Positions 44,745 to 53,292 of a stretch of 64,000 bases of DNA are shown one piece after another; position 1 is the first letter of the stretch; every line of letters starts with the position of its first letter. Origin of the DNA: Cytophagales bacterium. Its GTDB lineage: Bacteria; Bacteroidota; Bacteroidia; Cytophagales; Bernardetiaceae. Where the stretch lies: assembly GCA_013299045.1 (NCBI GenBank), contig JAAFJX010000018.1, forward strand, positions 1-64,000, in the 5' to 3' direction. A model generated the notes under the pieces. The model was not told where the DNA came from. It searched no databases and worked only from the letters and a program-made list of their open reading frames with translations. Position numbers and translations under genes: made by a program.

Positions 44745-45443
44745 ATGACAAGTATGCTATTCTTACATGGCGCAACTGGCTCTGCAAAGCAGATGCAAGA
44801 TTTTCAAAATATACTGGGAACGCGCGTTACCCAGAGTTACTGCATAGATTTTAGCGGGCATGGTGCATCAGAAAGCATAGACGAGTTTTCTTTCACTCGT
44901 TTTGTTCACGATATAAAAGTTGCTCTGGATACTCACAAAATAGAAAAAGCTGTTTTGGTTGGTTACAGCATGGGTGGCTATGCGGCAATTTGTGCAGCTA
45001 TGGAAATGCCAGAACGTATCGAAGCGGTTGTCTGTTATAACACCAAATTTTTGTGGACAGAGGCTACTGCTGAAAGGCAGTGTAGAATGCTTGTTGCAGA
45101 AAAGATTAAAGAAAAAGTGCCAAAGTGGGCAAGCGCTTTGCAAAAGGAACACGGCGATAAGTGGGAAAGCGTCTTAGAAAAAACCGCTGCCATGCTTCGT
45201 AAGAATGCCTTGCAGAATTGGCTCTCCTTAGAGACACTAAAAACGGTGAGTTGCCCAGTTTTGGTAGGTGTAGGCGACCGCGATACGACTGCCGAAACAG
45301 CCGAAAACTTGTTAGTTGCGCAAACAATTCCCAAAGGGCAGTTTTTTGCTTTGCCAAATGCCTCACACGACCTCCGTGATGCGAATTTAGAGGTTATAGA
45401 ACTACTCGTTGAGCGGTTTCTGGCGCTGCATAACATTTTATGA
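44745..45443 (+). CDS. Alpha/beta-fold hydrolase
   Basis: About 232 residues from ATG 44745 (MTSMLFLHGATGSAKQM). The oxyanion HG motif, the nucleophile elbow GYSMGG, an Asp in GVGDRDTTAE and the His in NASHDLR form a complete triad. Length and sequence place it among small esterase/MhpC-like hydrolases, whose substrate cannot be told from sequence. No signal peptide, so cytoplasmic. Not in an operon: the next gene starts about 80 bases later and is a lipoprotein. Confidence 0.88.
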   Translation: MTSMLFLHGATGSAKQMQDFQNILGTRVTQSYCIDFSGHGASESIDEFSFTRFVHDIKVALDTHKIEKAVLVGYSMGGYAAICAAMEMPERIEAVVCYNTKFLWTEATAERQCRMLVAEKIKEKVPKWASALQKEHGDKWESVLEKTAAMLRKNALQNWLSLETLKTVSCPVLVGVGDRDTTAETAENLLVAQTIPKGQFFALPNASHDLRDANLEVIELLVERFLALHNIL

Positions 45444-45524
45444 ATTTCATAAAACCTTTGTTGCTTAATTGTAGTTTAAAAATAAGATTTTAGTTGTAAA
45501 AAATTGATTTTAAAACTTAAAGAT

Positions 45525-46034
45525 ATGTTACGTTCTGCTTATACTTTGTTTTTTTTGTTCGCTTTTGCTTCCTTTTTGAGCGGTTGCGAAGACATAACCA
45601 ATTCAAATAGCTCTAACACGCCTTTGCGGGTTGGTGAAATTATGGGCGATATTAATCGTGTTCAGTATCGCTTCACTAGCAAGGGACGCTTAACTGATGA
45701 TGCAACCAACTCCTATACACCCGCTGCTCGTTTTATCAATATGTATCGTGAACTGCCTTCGGGCACTTATGGGACTATTGTTTTGCGACTTGCAGATATT
45801 AATCTTGATGATTTGACGCTGCCACATACGCCTACGAAAGTGAAGGTAACTTATTCACCTCGCCCGAATGAACCTTATGAAGCTGCTGATTCGGGGGTAA
45901 CTATGCAAATTACCTCAAAAGATGGAGATATTCTTAAAGGCGTTTTCAGTTGTAACTTGAAAGCCAAAGGGAGCACTTCTACCGCTTATGAGCTAAGAAA
46001 CGGCGAATTTGCGATTCAACTTATCCGAAATTAG
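45525..46034 (+). CDS. Hypothetical lipoprotein
   Basis: About 169 residues from the ATG at 45525 (MLRSAYTLFFLFAFASF, lipobox LSGC). The mature part is a single beta-rich domain with the pattern YRFTSKGRLTDDA and a C-terminal YELRNGEFAIQLI. No family recognised. An in-frame codon at 45504 gives a longer N-terminus without a better signal and is not used. Confidence 0.7.
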   Translation: MLRSAYTLFFLFAFASFLSGCEDITNSNSSNTPLRVGEIMGDINRVQYRFTSKGRLTDDATNSYTPAARFINMYRELPSGTYGTIVLRLADINLDDLTLPHTPTKVKVTYSPRPNEPYEAADSGVTMQITSKDGDILKGVFSCNLKAKGSTSTAYELRNGEFAIQLIRN

Positions 46035-46455
46035 ATTCTGTTCTATTAAATCTTGGGCGCAAGGTGCGATTTTGCGCATAAAACTGACAAAATATGGCTT
46101 TACTCTCAACGTTTTGCCTAAGGGAATCAAGAGACAAATGCCTCTGGTCGTAATAGCCCAAGCGGCGATTTGCCTGTGTGTTTGAACATATCCTTTGTGC
46201 CTTTGGGTTTTCCTTGCTCAAAAAGACCGATGGCACAATCAATACACGTTAAAGGGACATGATTGCGCAACTTATTCCTAAAAACACAAATTAATTGATT
46301 GTACTCTATTGAATTGTCTGTTCTTAGGCGCTAAGCAGTTTTCTTTGCACGAATTCTAGGCCAGCTATGTTTTTTTACTTGTATTTTATTTTATTTTTTC
46401 CTTTATTGGCTCACTAAGTCAGTACATTTTCTTACATTTTTAAAAGGTTCTGTTC
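46035..46455. other. Intergenic region before the DUF5777 gene
   Basis: 420 bases. It contains a minus-strand frame (46021-46242) that has no start context or family likeness and overlaps the lipoprotein end. I see no clear promoter box for the next gene and no repeats. Confidence 0.45.
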
Positions 46456-47394
46456 ATGAATTGTTTGAAAATCAATATTTTAGTTGTTCTTTTTGTTTGT
46501 TCTATAAGATTGGTGCAAGCGCAAACAGCTGAAGACAGCCTGCTGAATAGTTTGCAGTCTTCAACGGAAAGCACGGAGCGTGTTCGTTATACTTTCAAAT
46601 CAACACGTATTATTAATTTGCACTCTAACGAAATGGCAGGGGTGGGGGCGCTTGTATTTCGTATTGCACACCGCTTTAGTGACGTGAGTGGTGGCCTTTA
46701 TGACTTGTTTGGCCTTGATGGTGCAAATATTCGTTTTGCTTTAGAGTATGGCATTTCAGATAGAATCATGGTTGGTTTGGGGCGCAACAATTTTTTAAAA
46801 ACAGGCGACGCACTTGTTAAAGTAGCACTATTACGACAAACCAAAGGGGAAAGAAATTTTCCTTTCTCGGCCACTTTTGTCAGCACCACCGCATTGATAA
46901 CGCAGAAAGCCTCCGACCCTACACGAAAACTGAGCCTCGCCAACCGTTTTTCTTACACCAACCAGCTCGTATTAGCGCGTAAGTTCAGTGAAGGCTTTTC
47001 TTTTGCCCTTGTTCCTTCGTGGGTACACGAAAATACTGTTCCGTTGGCAAGCGATATCAACGATATTTTTGCATTGGGAATGGGCGGGCGAATCAAATTG
47101 AACAAACGTGTCTCTTTGAATGGTGAATACATCTTCCGTATGCCGTCAGAAGCTGCTAATATTCAATACTATGCGAATAGTTTTTCTTTGGGTTTTGACA
47201 TTGAAACTGGCGGCCACGTCTTTCAGCTTCACTTCACCAACTCTGCTGGCATGACAGAAAACCGCTTTATTGCCTTTACAGACTCGCGCTGGTTTGGCCC
47301 CAAAGATGTTACAGTCAATGGGCTTACACAGAATTTGCAGCAGAATATCTTTTTTGGTTTCAACATAACCCGCGATTTTGCGTTAAGAAGATAA
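46456..47394 (+). CDS. DUF5777-family outer-membrane beta-barrel protein
   Basis: 312 residues with a signal peptide ending LVQAQ and a beta-barrel body. The segment STRIINLHSNEMAGVGALVF with HRFSD and IRFALEYGISDRIMVG is typical of DUF5777 proteins of Bacteroidota. Function unknown. The YceI gene 42 bases downstream is very likely in the same operon; in Bacteroidota such barrels often neighbour YceI proteins and cytochrome-like genes, which suggests an envelope lipid or redox role, but no cytochrome gene is here. Confidence 0.82.
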   Translation: MNCLKINILVVLFVCSIRLVQAQTAEDSLLNSLQSSTESTERVRYTFKSTRIINLHSNEMAGVGALVFRIAHRFSDVSGGLYDLFGLDGANIRFALEYGISDRIMVGLGRNNFLKTGDALVKVALLRQTKGERNFPFSATFVSTTALITQKASDPTRKLSLANRFSYTNQLVLARKFSEGFSFALVPSWVHENTVPLASDINDIFALGMGGRIKLNKRVSLNGEYIFRMPSEAANIQYYANSFSLGFDIETGGHVFQLHFTNSAGMTENRFIAFTDSRWFGPKDVTVNGLTQNLQQNIFFGFNITRDFALRR

Positions 47395-47436
47395 GTTGTT
47401 ATGAATTTCTTTCCTCTTTTAAACTTTTAATCAGAT

Positions 47437-47982
47437 ATGTATATGCAGAAACTCACCTTGTTATCGCTATTTTATTTCTTTGCGTGGGGCGCGTTTGCGC
47501 AACAAACCACGTTCAGTCTTGAAAACCCGGCCATACGTTTTTTTTCTGATGGCGCTATTGAAGATATAGACGCTAAGAACTTAAAAGCTGTTGGGTCTGT
47601 AGATGCAGCAGGCAAAAAGTTCGCTTTTAAAGTCCCGGTAAAGCAGTTTGTTTTCAAAAAGTCGCTCATGCAAGACCACTTTAATGAAAACTATATGGAA
47701 AGCGACAAGTATCCCGAAGCAAGTTTTGCAGGAACTATTGTTGGCGCATTTGACCTCAGCAAAGACGGAACCTACCCCGTAAGCGCTGACGGAAACCTGA
47801 CTATGCACGGCATAACACAAAAACGTGCTATTCCCGCTACTATCATCGTCAAAGCAGGAAAGGCTGCCCTAACATCAAAGTTTATTGTTAAGTTGATAGA
47901 CCACAAGATTAGTATTCCAAAAATTATGTTTCAAAAAATTGCGGAGCAGGTTGAAGTTACGATTAATTCTGGACTGAAATAA
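47437..47982 (+). CDS. YceI family protein, exported form
   Basis: 181 residues with a signal peptide ending AWGAFAQ, then a YceI lipid-binding barrel. It keeps the family's DHFNENYMESDKYPEASF segment (the version with N-E-x-Y-M) and the DGTYPVSADGNLTMHGITQ turn. It is distant from the cytoplasmic YceI at 6639 and belongs to the periplasmic type. It follows DUF5777 by 42 bases. The ATG two codons later (47443) is an alternative start. Confidence 0.88.
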   Translation: MYMQKLTLLSLFYFFAWGAFAQQTTFSLENPAIRFFSDGAIEDIDAKNLKAVGSVDAAGKKFAFKVPVKQFVFKKSLMQDHFNENYMESDKYPEASFAGTIVGAFDLSKDGTYPVSADGNLTMHGITQKRAIPATIIVKAGKAALTSKFIVKLIDHKISIPKIMFQKIAEQVEVTINSGLK

Positions 47983-48031
47983 TGTATCAGAATTAATAGA
48001 CTCTGTATGGCTTGAAGGGCCTTGTTAGATA

Positions 48032-48463
48032 GTCGTCCCTTAAAAACAGCTAAGATATTTACTATCAGTAAATTAAACAAGAATTTCTACTTTAAAATCT
48101 CTTAGTTTTTAGTCTATTTTGTCAAATAACTGGCAAAATTGTAAGGACTACTCGCGGGCTGCCATGCCTCGCATCAGACAAAAGCGAATGGCTCAAAGGT
48201 CAGAGGGTGAATCAAAGAAAAAGCCATTCGCCGCTGGTTTAGATGAAAAAAGATTGTTGTTTCATCTAAATTGGCCTTTTGCGAGGCTTGATTTTTTTGA
48301 TATGCCCTGCGGTCGGAACTTTCAGCTCGCGCTTCAGTTCTGCATCAAGGCAAAAAGTAGAGAAGAGAAGTCTATCAAAGGCCGTCAATATGTTCCCAAA
48401 ATTGGTGAGCCATTCTCCTTAAATTTAGCTTGCATCTATTGAATGTCCTTTTTAAGGGACGAC
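48032..48463 (+). repeat. Inverted-repeat element, copy 3
   Basis: 432 bp with perfect 14-bp inverted ends, GTCGTCCCTTAAAA and TTTTAAGGGACGAC, flanked on both sides by TA, the best evidence for a TA target duplication. The core matches copy 1 (GCCTCGC...GCGAGGC, GCGAATGGCT...AGCCATTCGC, TTTAGATGAAAA...TTTCATCTAAA) but lacks about 35 bases in the first loop, and its last 90 bases are unrelated to the other two copies. A frame starting MSNNWQN spans it. Confidence 0.85.
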
Positions 48464-48605
48464 TAATTAGAATCTGTCAAGATTTTAAGACATAGATTCG
48501 TATTCAGTATGTTTTGGCTACTTGGCATGGGTATGCCGTCAAAATCAAGCCTGATTGGTATGCGGTAAGCCTAGTAGATGGTTTTCTACTGTTTGGTAAT
48601 CCGCT

Positions 48606-48980
48606 TTAGTCATTTGAATCATTTTTTTGACTGTAAATGTATGAAGCAGCAAGTATGCCTAAGAATGCGAGTGGCATCATCATATAGCCAATATTCTTAT
48701 CGACACAGGCATGGCTTATAAAAGCAAAAATAAGTGTAAATCCTAATCCTGCGTAGGCCCATTCTTTAATGTTTCTAGGTGTTTTCGGATAGATAACAGC
48801 GACAACGCCAACAACTTTTGCTATAACAAGTGCGTAAGCAAAATAGTCAGGATAGGAAAGTGCCTTTGTTCCAACCGTCATATACTCTGGCGCAAAAATC
48901 CAGCAACTAATTGGCATAACTGCTTCCCACAGTGCAATGATGATGGTTGCAATCCAAAATATTATTTTATTCTTTTTCAT
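48606..48980 (-). CDS. DoxX-like membrane protein
   Basis: 124 residues with four predicted membrane helices, matching the DoxX_2-like family of small inner-membrane proteins with unknown biochemistry. Its ATG overlaps the stop of the SRPBCC gene by four bases (ATGA). It is the last gene of the arsR-SRPBCC-DoxX operon, a combination seen in several phyla and assumed to be a stress or small-molecule response unit. Confidence 0.8.
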   Translation of the reverse strand: MKKNKIIFWIATIIIALWEAVMPISCWIFAPEYMTVGTKALSYPDYFAYALVIAKVVGVVAVIYPKTPRNIKEWAYAGLGFTLIFAFISHACVDKNIGYMMMPLAFLGILAASYIYSQKNDSND

Positions 48981-49483
48981 TGTTTTATTTTTTTTAGGGT
49001 TAAAAGCAATGTTTCTAATTCGTTTAAGGTGGCAGTGAATCCTTCTTTGAAGCCCATTTCAAGCATTTTTTCCATACGTTCTTGGGACTCATTGTAAATG
49101 GAAACGCTCACTCTTGTCTTGCTACTTTCTTCGCTAAAATCCAAATCCCAATTAGAACCTGGAAGGAAAGGGTTTTCGTCTTTGTCAGCAAAAATGCTAA
49201 CATACTTAAAGTTGTTTTTGGGACTTATAGACGTATAGTCTTGTATATGCCAGCCTATCTCATTTCCATCAGGACTCACCATGGCATAAAATCTGCGGCC
49301 ACCTACTCTAAAATCCATTTTTATAGTTTTGGATTCATACGGTTTTGGTGCCCACCATTGGTCAAGCATTTCTTGTTTTGTAAAAGCGTCCCAAACAAGA
49401 GGAAGCTCTGCATCAAACTCTCTGATTATTGAAACCGAGTTGGTGGACTTATCAACCTTAAAGTCAAATTGTAAATTATTCAT
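48977..49483 (-). CDS. SRPBCC / AHSA1-domain protein
   Basis: 168 residues of the START-like SRPBCC fold. The AHSA1 signature [20 protein letters not shown] and [22 protein letters not shown] is clear, as is the C-terminal amphipathic helix. Such proteins bind hydrophobic ligands; no specific ligand is known. It overlaps the upstream arsR by eight bases and the downstream DoxX gene by four, so the three are an operon. Confidence 0.9.
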   Translation of the reverse strand: MNNLQFDFKVDKSTNSVSIIREFDAELPLVWDAFTKQEMLDQWWAPKPYESKTIKMDFRVGGRRFYAMVSPDGNEIGWHIQDYTSISPKNNFKYVSIFADKDENPFLPGSNWDLDFSEESSKTRVSVSIYNESQERMEKMLEMGFKEGFTATLNELETLLLTLKKIKQ

Positions 49484-49794
49484 TTTTTAGGTTTTTAATT
49501 GTTGTTAATAAATTGTCTAATTGATTCAATCGGGTTTCCCAAATCTTACGAAATTGTTCTATCCACTTGTCCATTTCTTTCATTTTGTCAATTTCAAGAG
49601 AGTAATATATCTCTCGTCCTTTTTGCTCTTGCTTTACAAGTTCGCATTCTGTCAAAATTCGCAAATGCTTTGAAACTGCTTGTCGTGTTGAAGTTGTCGG
49701 CAATGGCGTTAGGTGTCATTACCTGTAATGCAACTAAGGCGATTATGGCGCGTCTTGTTGGGTCAGCAATTGCCTGAAGAACATCTCTTCGCAT
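49476..49794 (-). pseudogene. ArsR-family regulator, frameshifted
   Basis: Both halves of an ArsR winged-helix repressor are present but in different frames. The first half from the ATG at 49794 reads [18 protein letters not shown] and continues to NAIADNFNT; the second half, in the next frame, continues [19 protein letters not shown] and ends LKNE. A one-base change near 49680-49690 would join them into a normal protein of about 105 residues. The rest of the operon (SRPBCC, DoxX) is intact. Either the repressor is lost or this is an assembly error. Confidence 0.8.
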
Positions 49795-49828
49795 TTTGTC
49801 TATTTATTTTAATGCAGCAAATCGATTG

Positions 49829-49836
49829 CAAATATA
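49829..49836 (-). promoter_or_regulatory. Promoter -7 box for the arsR operon
   Basis: TATATTTG on the minus strand (CAAATATA on the plus strand), 35 bases before the arsR ATG. The palindromic half sites expected for an ArsR operator are not clear to me. Confidence 0.5.
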
Positions 49837-50003
49837 TGCGTAACTTTTTGGTTTCACATTTTTTTTCAACTTTCTTCAGAAGGTTAAAAATGGTAGTCAG
49901 AGCTGTTCTTTGTTAGATGTTGCTTTTGCCTAGCACCTTTTCTGCTTTTTCTAACACGTTGAACGACAGCTATCTTGCCTTCTTTTTAAATCAAAACAAA
50001 AAA

Positions 50004-50030
50004 AATCTGCTAGCGTACAACTAGCAGATT
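50004..50030 (-). terminator. Terminator of hpf
   Basis: Perfect 10-bp stem AATCTGCTAG/CTAGCAGATT with a seven-base loop, followed on the minus strand by a T run (TTTTTGTTTTG). Confidence 0.85.
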
Positions 50031-50071
50031 CATACAAGGCAATACGGGCAACAATGCGCAAAAGGCATCAA

Positions 50072-50377
50072 TTAGCCATTATTTTCTTGTTTGGTTTTAT
50101 ACTTTCTTAGTTGTCGGCGTAAGGCTTCAACTGAAGAGTCCGCGGCCGCTTCAAAAGAATTATCTATTTCTTTGGCTAGTAGGGTGGTGCCTGGGATGTT
50201 GAGCCTAATAACCACCACTTTGTTCTCGCGTGGATTATCGCTCTTTTCTAGGCGTAAAAACACCTCTGCATCAATTATCTTTGGATAAAAAACTTCAAGC
50301 TTTGCTAACCTTTCTTGTATGAAGGTTTCGAGTTCGGGTGTAGCCTTGAAGTGAATAGAATGAACTTTTGTTTCCAT
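50072..50377 (-). CDS. hpf: Ribosome hibernation-promoting factor, short form
   Basis: 101 residues of the HPF/RaiA family (HSIHFKATPELETFIQERL, then EVFLRLEKSDNPRENKVVVI). The short form lacks the dimerising C-terminal domain of long HPF and binds the 30S subunit in stationary phase. Monocistronic with a strong terminator. Confidence 0.93.
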   Translation of the reverse strand: METKVHSIHFKATPELETFIQERLAKLEVFYPKIIDAEVFLRLEKSDNPRENKVVVIRLNIPGTTLLAKEIDNSFEAAADSSVEALRRQLRKYKTKQENNG

Positions 50378-50541
50378 GAGCGCAATTTATTAAACAATGA
50401 ATACTGACTCAGAATAAGAAATTTATAGCCAATGCAATGTAGCTGCAAGAAATGTAAATGTTATTTTGGATATAAAAAAATATATTGCCAAAAAAATAAA
50501 AATATATTACTAAAATGTTAGGCAACGCTAAAATATGTGGC

Positions 50542-51162
50542 CTATTTTAAACCATTCTTCTTTTTAAATTCATCTAGCTGTTTGCGTTTAAGCTCTTTTA
50601 GTTTCTTTTCTTGCTCATCAATCCAATCAGAAAGTACGCGTTTACCGTCTGGATGCGCCTCGTCGTAGGGCTTATACGTTTGGCCATACTCCGCAAAAAG
50701 CTCGCGGTATTTATCTTCCAGAATAACAAAATTTTCAGAAATATTAGTTTTAAGGTCTGTTATTTCGGACTCTTCAGCCAAAAAAAGCGCTTCAATATTG
50801 GCCATTTCAGTCGCTTTGGTGCTATCTAGTTTTTTGGGAACGGTCGTTCCACTCGTAGAGGCAACAGCCTCACCTGTTTCGCTTTTATGTTCGTCGCCTT
50901 CTGTTAATTTACGAAGCAAAAGCTCTTGCCGCATGATACTAACCTGCTCTTGCTCTGGCAAAGACATTTCTGTCCATTTTTTTCCCATGTATTCGTACCA
51001 AGTCTCGGAACTAGTGGGATTTTCTTTTAATTTAGCCCAAATAGCAGGCTTCTTTTTGGGGTCATCAATGTATTCTGCCTCTTGCGCAAAAAGCTCCGAA
51101 GCAAAGAAAATAACCAACAAGGTGAGGCAAAACTTTAGCAATAATGGGAGCTTGCGTATCAT
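50542..51162 (-). CDS. Exported coiled-coil-rich hypothetical protein
   Basis: 206 residues with a signal peptide ending ELFAQ. The body is highly charged and helical (for example LSDWIDEQEKKLKELKRKQ at the C-terminus) with a central Ser/Thr/Gly-rich linker (VASTSGTTVPKK). No family recognised. Likely periplasmic. Its neighbours do not suggest a role. Confidence 0.65.
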   Translation of the reverse strand: MIRKLPLLLKFCLTLLVIFFASELFAQEAEYIDDPKKKPAIWAKLKENPTSSETWYEYMGKKWTEMSLPEQEQVSIMRQELLLRKLTEGDEHKSETGEAVASTSGTTVPKKLDSTKATEMANIEALFLAEESEITDLKTNISENFVILEDKYRELFAEYGQTYKPYDEAHPDGKRVLSDWIDEQEKKLKELKRKQLDEFKKKNGLK

Positions 51163-51506
51163 TGTTTCAAGAACAGATGTTTATGGTTTATAAAGCAAAA
51201 GAATAAAACATGGCCTCAAATATATAAATTTTCTTTTAAAGTGCCTAAACGTGGCGATATGTTTTTGTAAATAAGTGCTTTCATAGCGCTTGATTTAGAT
51301 TTTTCAGAAATCTCCCCGAATATTTTATGGCCACCTTGCCACAAAAGCTAGTTTGGTGAAGTATTTGTTGCTAATTTTGTAGGCCAATTTTGTTTAAATT
51401 GAAATGGCCATAAAGAATGCTTCTTATAAACGCTACGTTTAAGAAGAGCCAGATTACAGCCACTACTAGAATATCAGACGCAAAAGCATATACAACCATT
51501 GTTTTT
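51163..51506. other. Intergenic region before the GT4 gene
   Basis: About 340 AT-rich bases between divergent genes. A TAATTTTG box at 51372-51379 may serve the GT4 gene. I see no other feature. Confidence 0.45.
51372..51379 (+). promoter_or_regulatory. Promoter -7 box for the GT4 gene
   Basis: TAATTTTG fits TAnnTTTG, 128 bases before the ATG at 51507. Confidence 0.4.
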
Positions 51507-52628
51507 ATGAATATAGGTCTTGTGGTTAATTCTAGCTGGAATGCACTCAATTTCCGAAAAAGCCTCATTACGCATTTTTTGAACGAAGGGCATCATGTTA
51601 CCATCGTTGCGCCCGACGACGGCCACGCTGTGCATTTGCAAACGTTAGGTTGCTCTTTTGCACCACTTTCTATGAGCAATAAAGGCACGAATCCGCTGGA
51701 AGACCTCTGGTTAGTAAAGCAACTTTGTCGTATTTATAAACGTTGCCAGTTTGATGTGGTGTTGCATTACACCATCAAGCCCAATATTTATGGCAGCATT
51801 GCCGCCAAAATTTGCAATTTGCCTTGTATAAACAATGTTACTGGACTAGGAACGGTTTTTATACATGATAACATGGCTTCAAAAATTGCGCATTGGCTCT
51901 ATAAATTTGCCTTTCGGTTTCCTAAAGTAGTCTTTTTTCAAAACCCAGATGATAAGGCGCTTTTCTTGAACCGCAAATTGGTAAAGCCAGAGGTAGTGGA
52001 CTTAGTTCCTGGCTCTGGTATTGACACCGAACTCTTTAAGGCCGAATATTGCAACAGACCAATTACGCCTGAAAGCCCTTTTACATTTTTGATGGTAGCG
52101 CGCCTTTTGTTTGATAAAGGTATTGTAGAATACATTGAGGCTATCCGTTTGATGCGAAAACAAGGCTCTAATGCCAGATTTCAAGTTTTGGGAAAAGTTG
52201 AAATCCAAAAAGGTTTGGGGGTAACGCCCGAAATTGTCATGGACTGGCAAGACGAGGGCTTGATTGAATATTTGGGCAGTGTTTCGGACGTGCGTCCAAT
52301 TCTTGAGCAAGCAGATTGTATCGTGCTGCCCTCCTACCGAGAAGGAACACCAAGAAGTTTGTTAGAAGGCGCTTCATTGTCTAAACCCCTTATAGCCACC
52401 AATGTACCTGGCTGTATTGAAACTGTTATTGATGGCTATAATGGCTACTTATGTGAGGTGCGCAACCCTGAAGATTTAGCCAAAAAAATGTGGGCTATGA
52501 GCACGCTTTCGGACGAAGAGCGCCAAGAAATGGGGCAAAACAGCCGAAAACTCGTAGAAGAAAAGTTTGATATGCGCATCGTTATCAACAAATACGAAAA
52601 CGCTATCTACGATAAGGTTTATCTCTAA
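51507..52628 (+). CDS. Glycosyltransferase family 4
   Basis: From the ATG at 51507 (MNIGLVVNSSWNALNFRKSL) the protein has 373 residues in two Rossmann domains. The C-terminal half has the GT4 signature LVPGSGIDTELF, FLMVARLLFDKGIVEY and EGTPRSLLEGASLSKPLIATNVPGC. It is likely to act in capsule or O-antigen assembly; the sugar and acceptor cannot be told. The upstream in-frame start at 51417 is not used because it would add a low-quality N-terminus. It is followed by a degraded low-GC gene, not by other polysaccharide genes. Confidence 0.87.
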   Translation: MNIGLVVNSSWNALNFRKSLITHFLNEGHHVTIVAPDDGHAVHLQTLGCSFAPLSMSNKGTNPLEDLWLVKQLCRIYKRCQFDVVLHYTIKPNIYGSIAAKICNLPCINNVTGLGTVFIHDNMASKIAHWLYKFAFRFPKVVFFQNPDDKALFLNRKLVKPEVVDLVPGSGIDTELFKAEYCNRPITPESPFTFLMVARLLFDKGIVEYIEAIRLMRKQGSNARFQVLGKVEIQKGLGVTPEIVMDWQDEGLIEYLGSVSDVRPILEQADCIVLPSYREGTPRSLLEGASLSKPLIATNVPGCIETVIDGYNGYLCEVRNPEDLAKKMWAMSTLSDEERQEMGQNSRKLVEEKFDMRIVINKYENAIYDKVYL

Positions 52629-52640
52629 ACTTCATTTGCC

Positions 52641-53292
52641 ATGACAATTTTTGAAAAAGGAAACTACAAAACTGTACCCTCTGAATTTAGAACTTTTGGT
52701 ATTGCTTCGTTGGAAGAATTATCAAAATTCTAAGAAAAATTTGAGATATATGACACAGATACAACCATCAACGCTATTCGTGATGCCATCATTGCCAATT
52801 ATTTAGATTTTGACTTATTGAATTTTGACAAACACGGTTTTGATGCTAAAAAAAGCAAAATAGAGCATTTTTTAGAAGTAAAACAGTGCTCTGTTTCAAG
52901 TGAAAGTTGGGGAGGAACTTGGAACGACACCAACGAAGAAAAAGCACTTGCATTTAGTGATGATAGACTTTTTACAGTTGTGGCAGTTTGGAAAGGTGCA
53001 AGTGATTTGCAATTTATGGTTTATGGTCAAAATAAGGAACTTGGTTATCATCTATTAAATCAACAAAAAAAAACAAAATTTTGGTAAGATTGCTAATAAT
53101 ACTATTTTTGTATCAATTACGGAATTGGTACGAGATTTTGCCTTTGACATAATTTGCCCGATTGATAAAAATATTCAGTATATTATCAAAATTTTGGCAG
53201 CTTATGATAGAAACCTAATCCCACTCATTGATACTAATAATAAAAATAACTCTCTGAAAAAAAATTATAATGTTAAAACTATTTTCTCATAA
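52641..53292 (+). pseudogene. Degraded gene, possibly a nuclease-like protein
   Basis: A frame starting MTIFEKGNYKTVPSEF is cut by a TAA at 52731, continues open from EKFEIYDTD to a poly-A run near 53070, and then needs a one-base shift to go on (ANNTIFVSITELVRDFAFD) until 53292. Corrected, it would be about 215 residues. It holds the segment HFLEVKQCSVSS and an E-x-K pattern that could be a nuclease site, but I do not recognise the family. It overlaps the intact nuclease gene at 53270 by 23 bases. Low GC relative to its neighbours suggests transfer. Confidence 0.55.

Noticed and set aside
46021-46242. Minus-strand frame of 73 codons
   Set aside because: It overlaps the lipoprotein end, lacks a start context and resembles nothing known.
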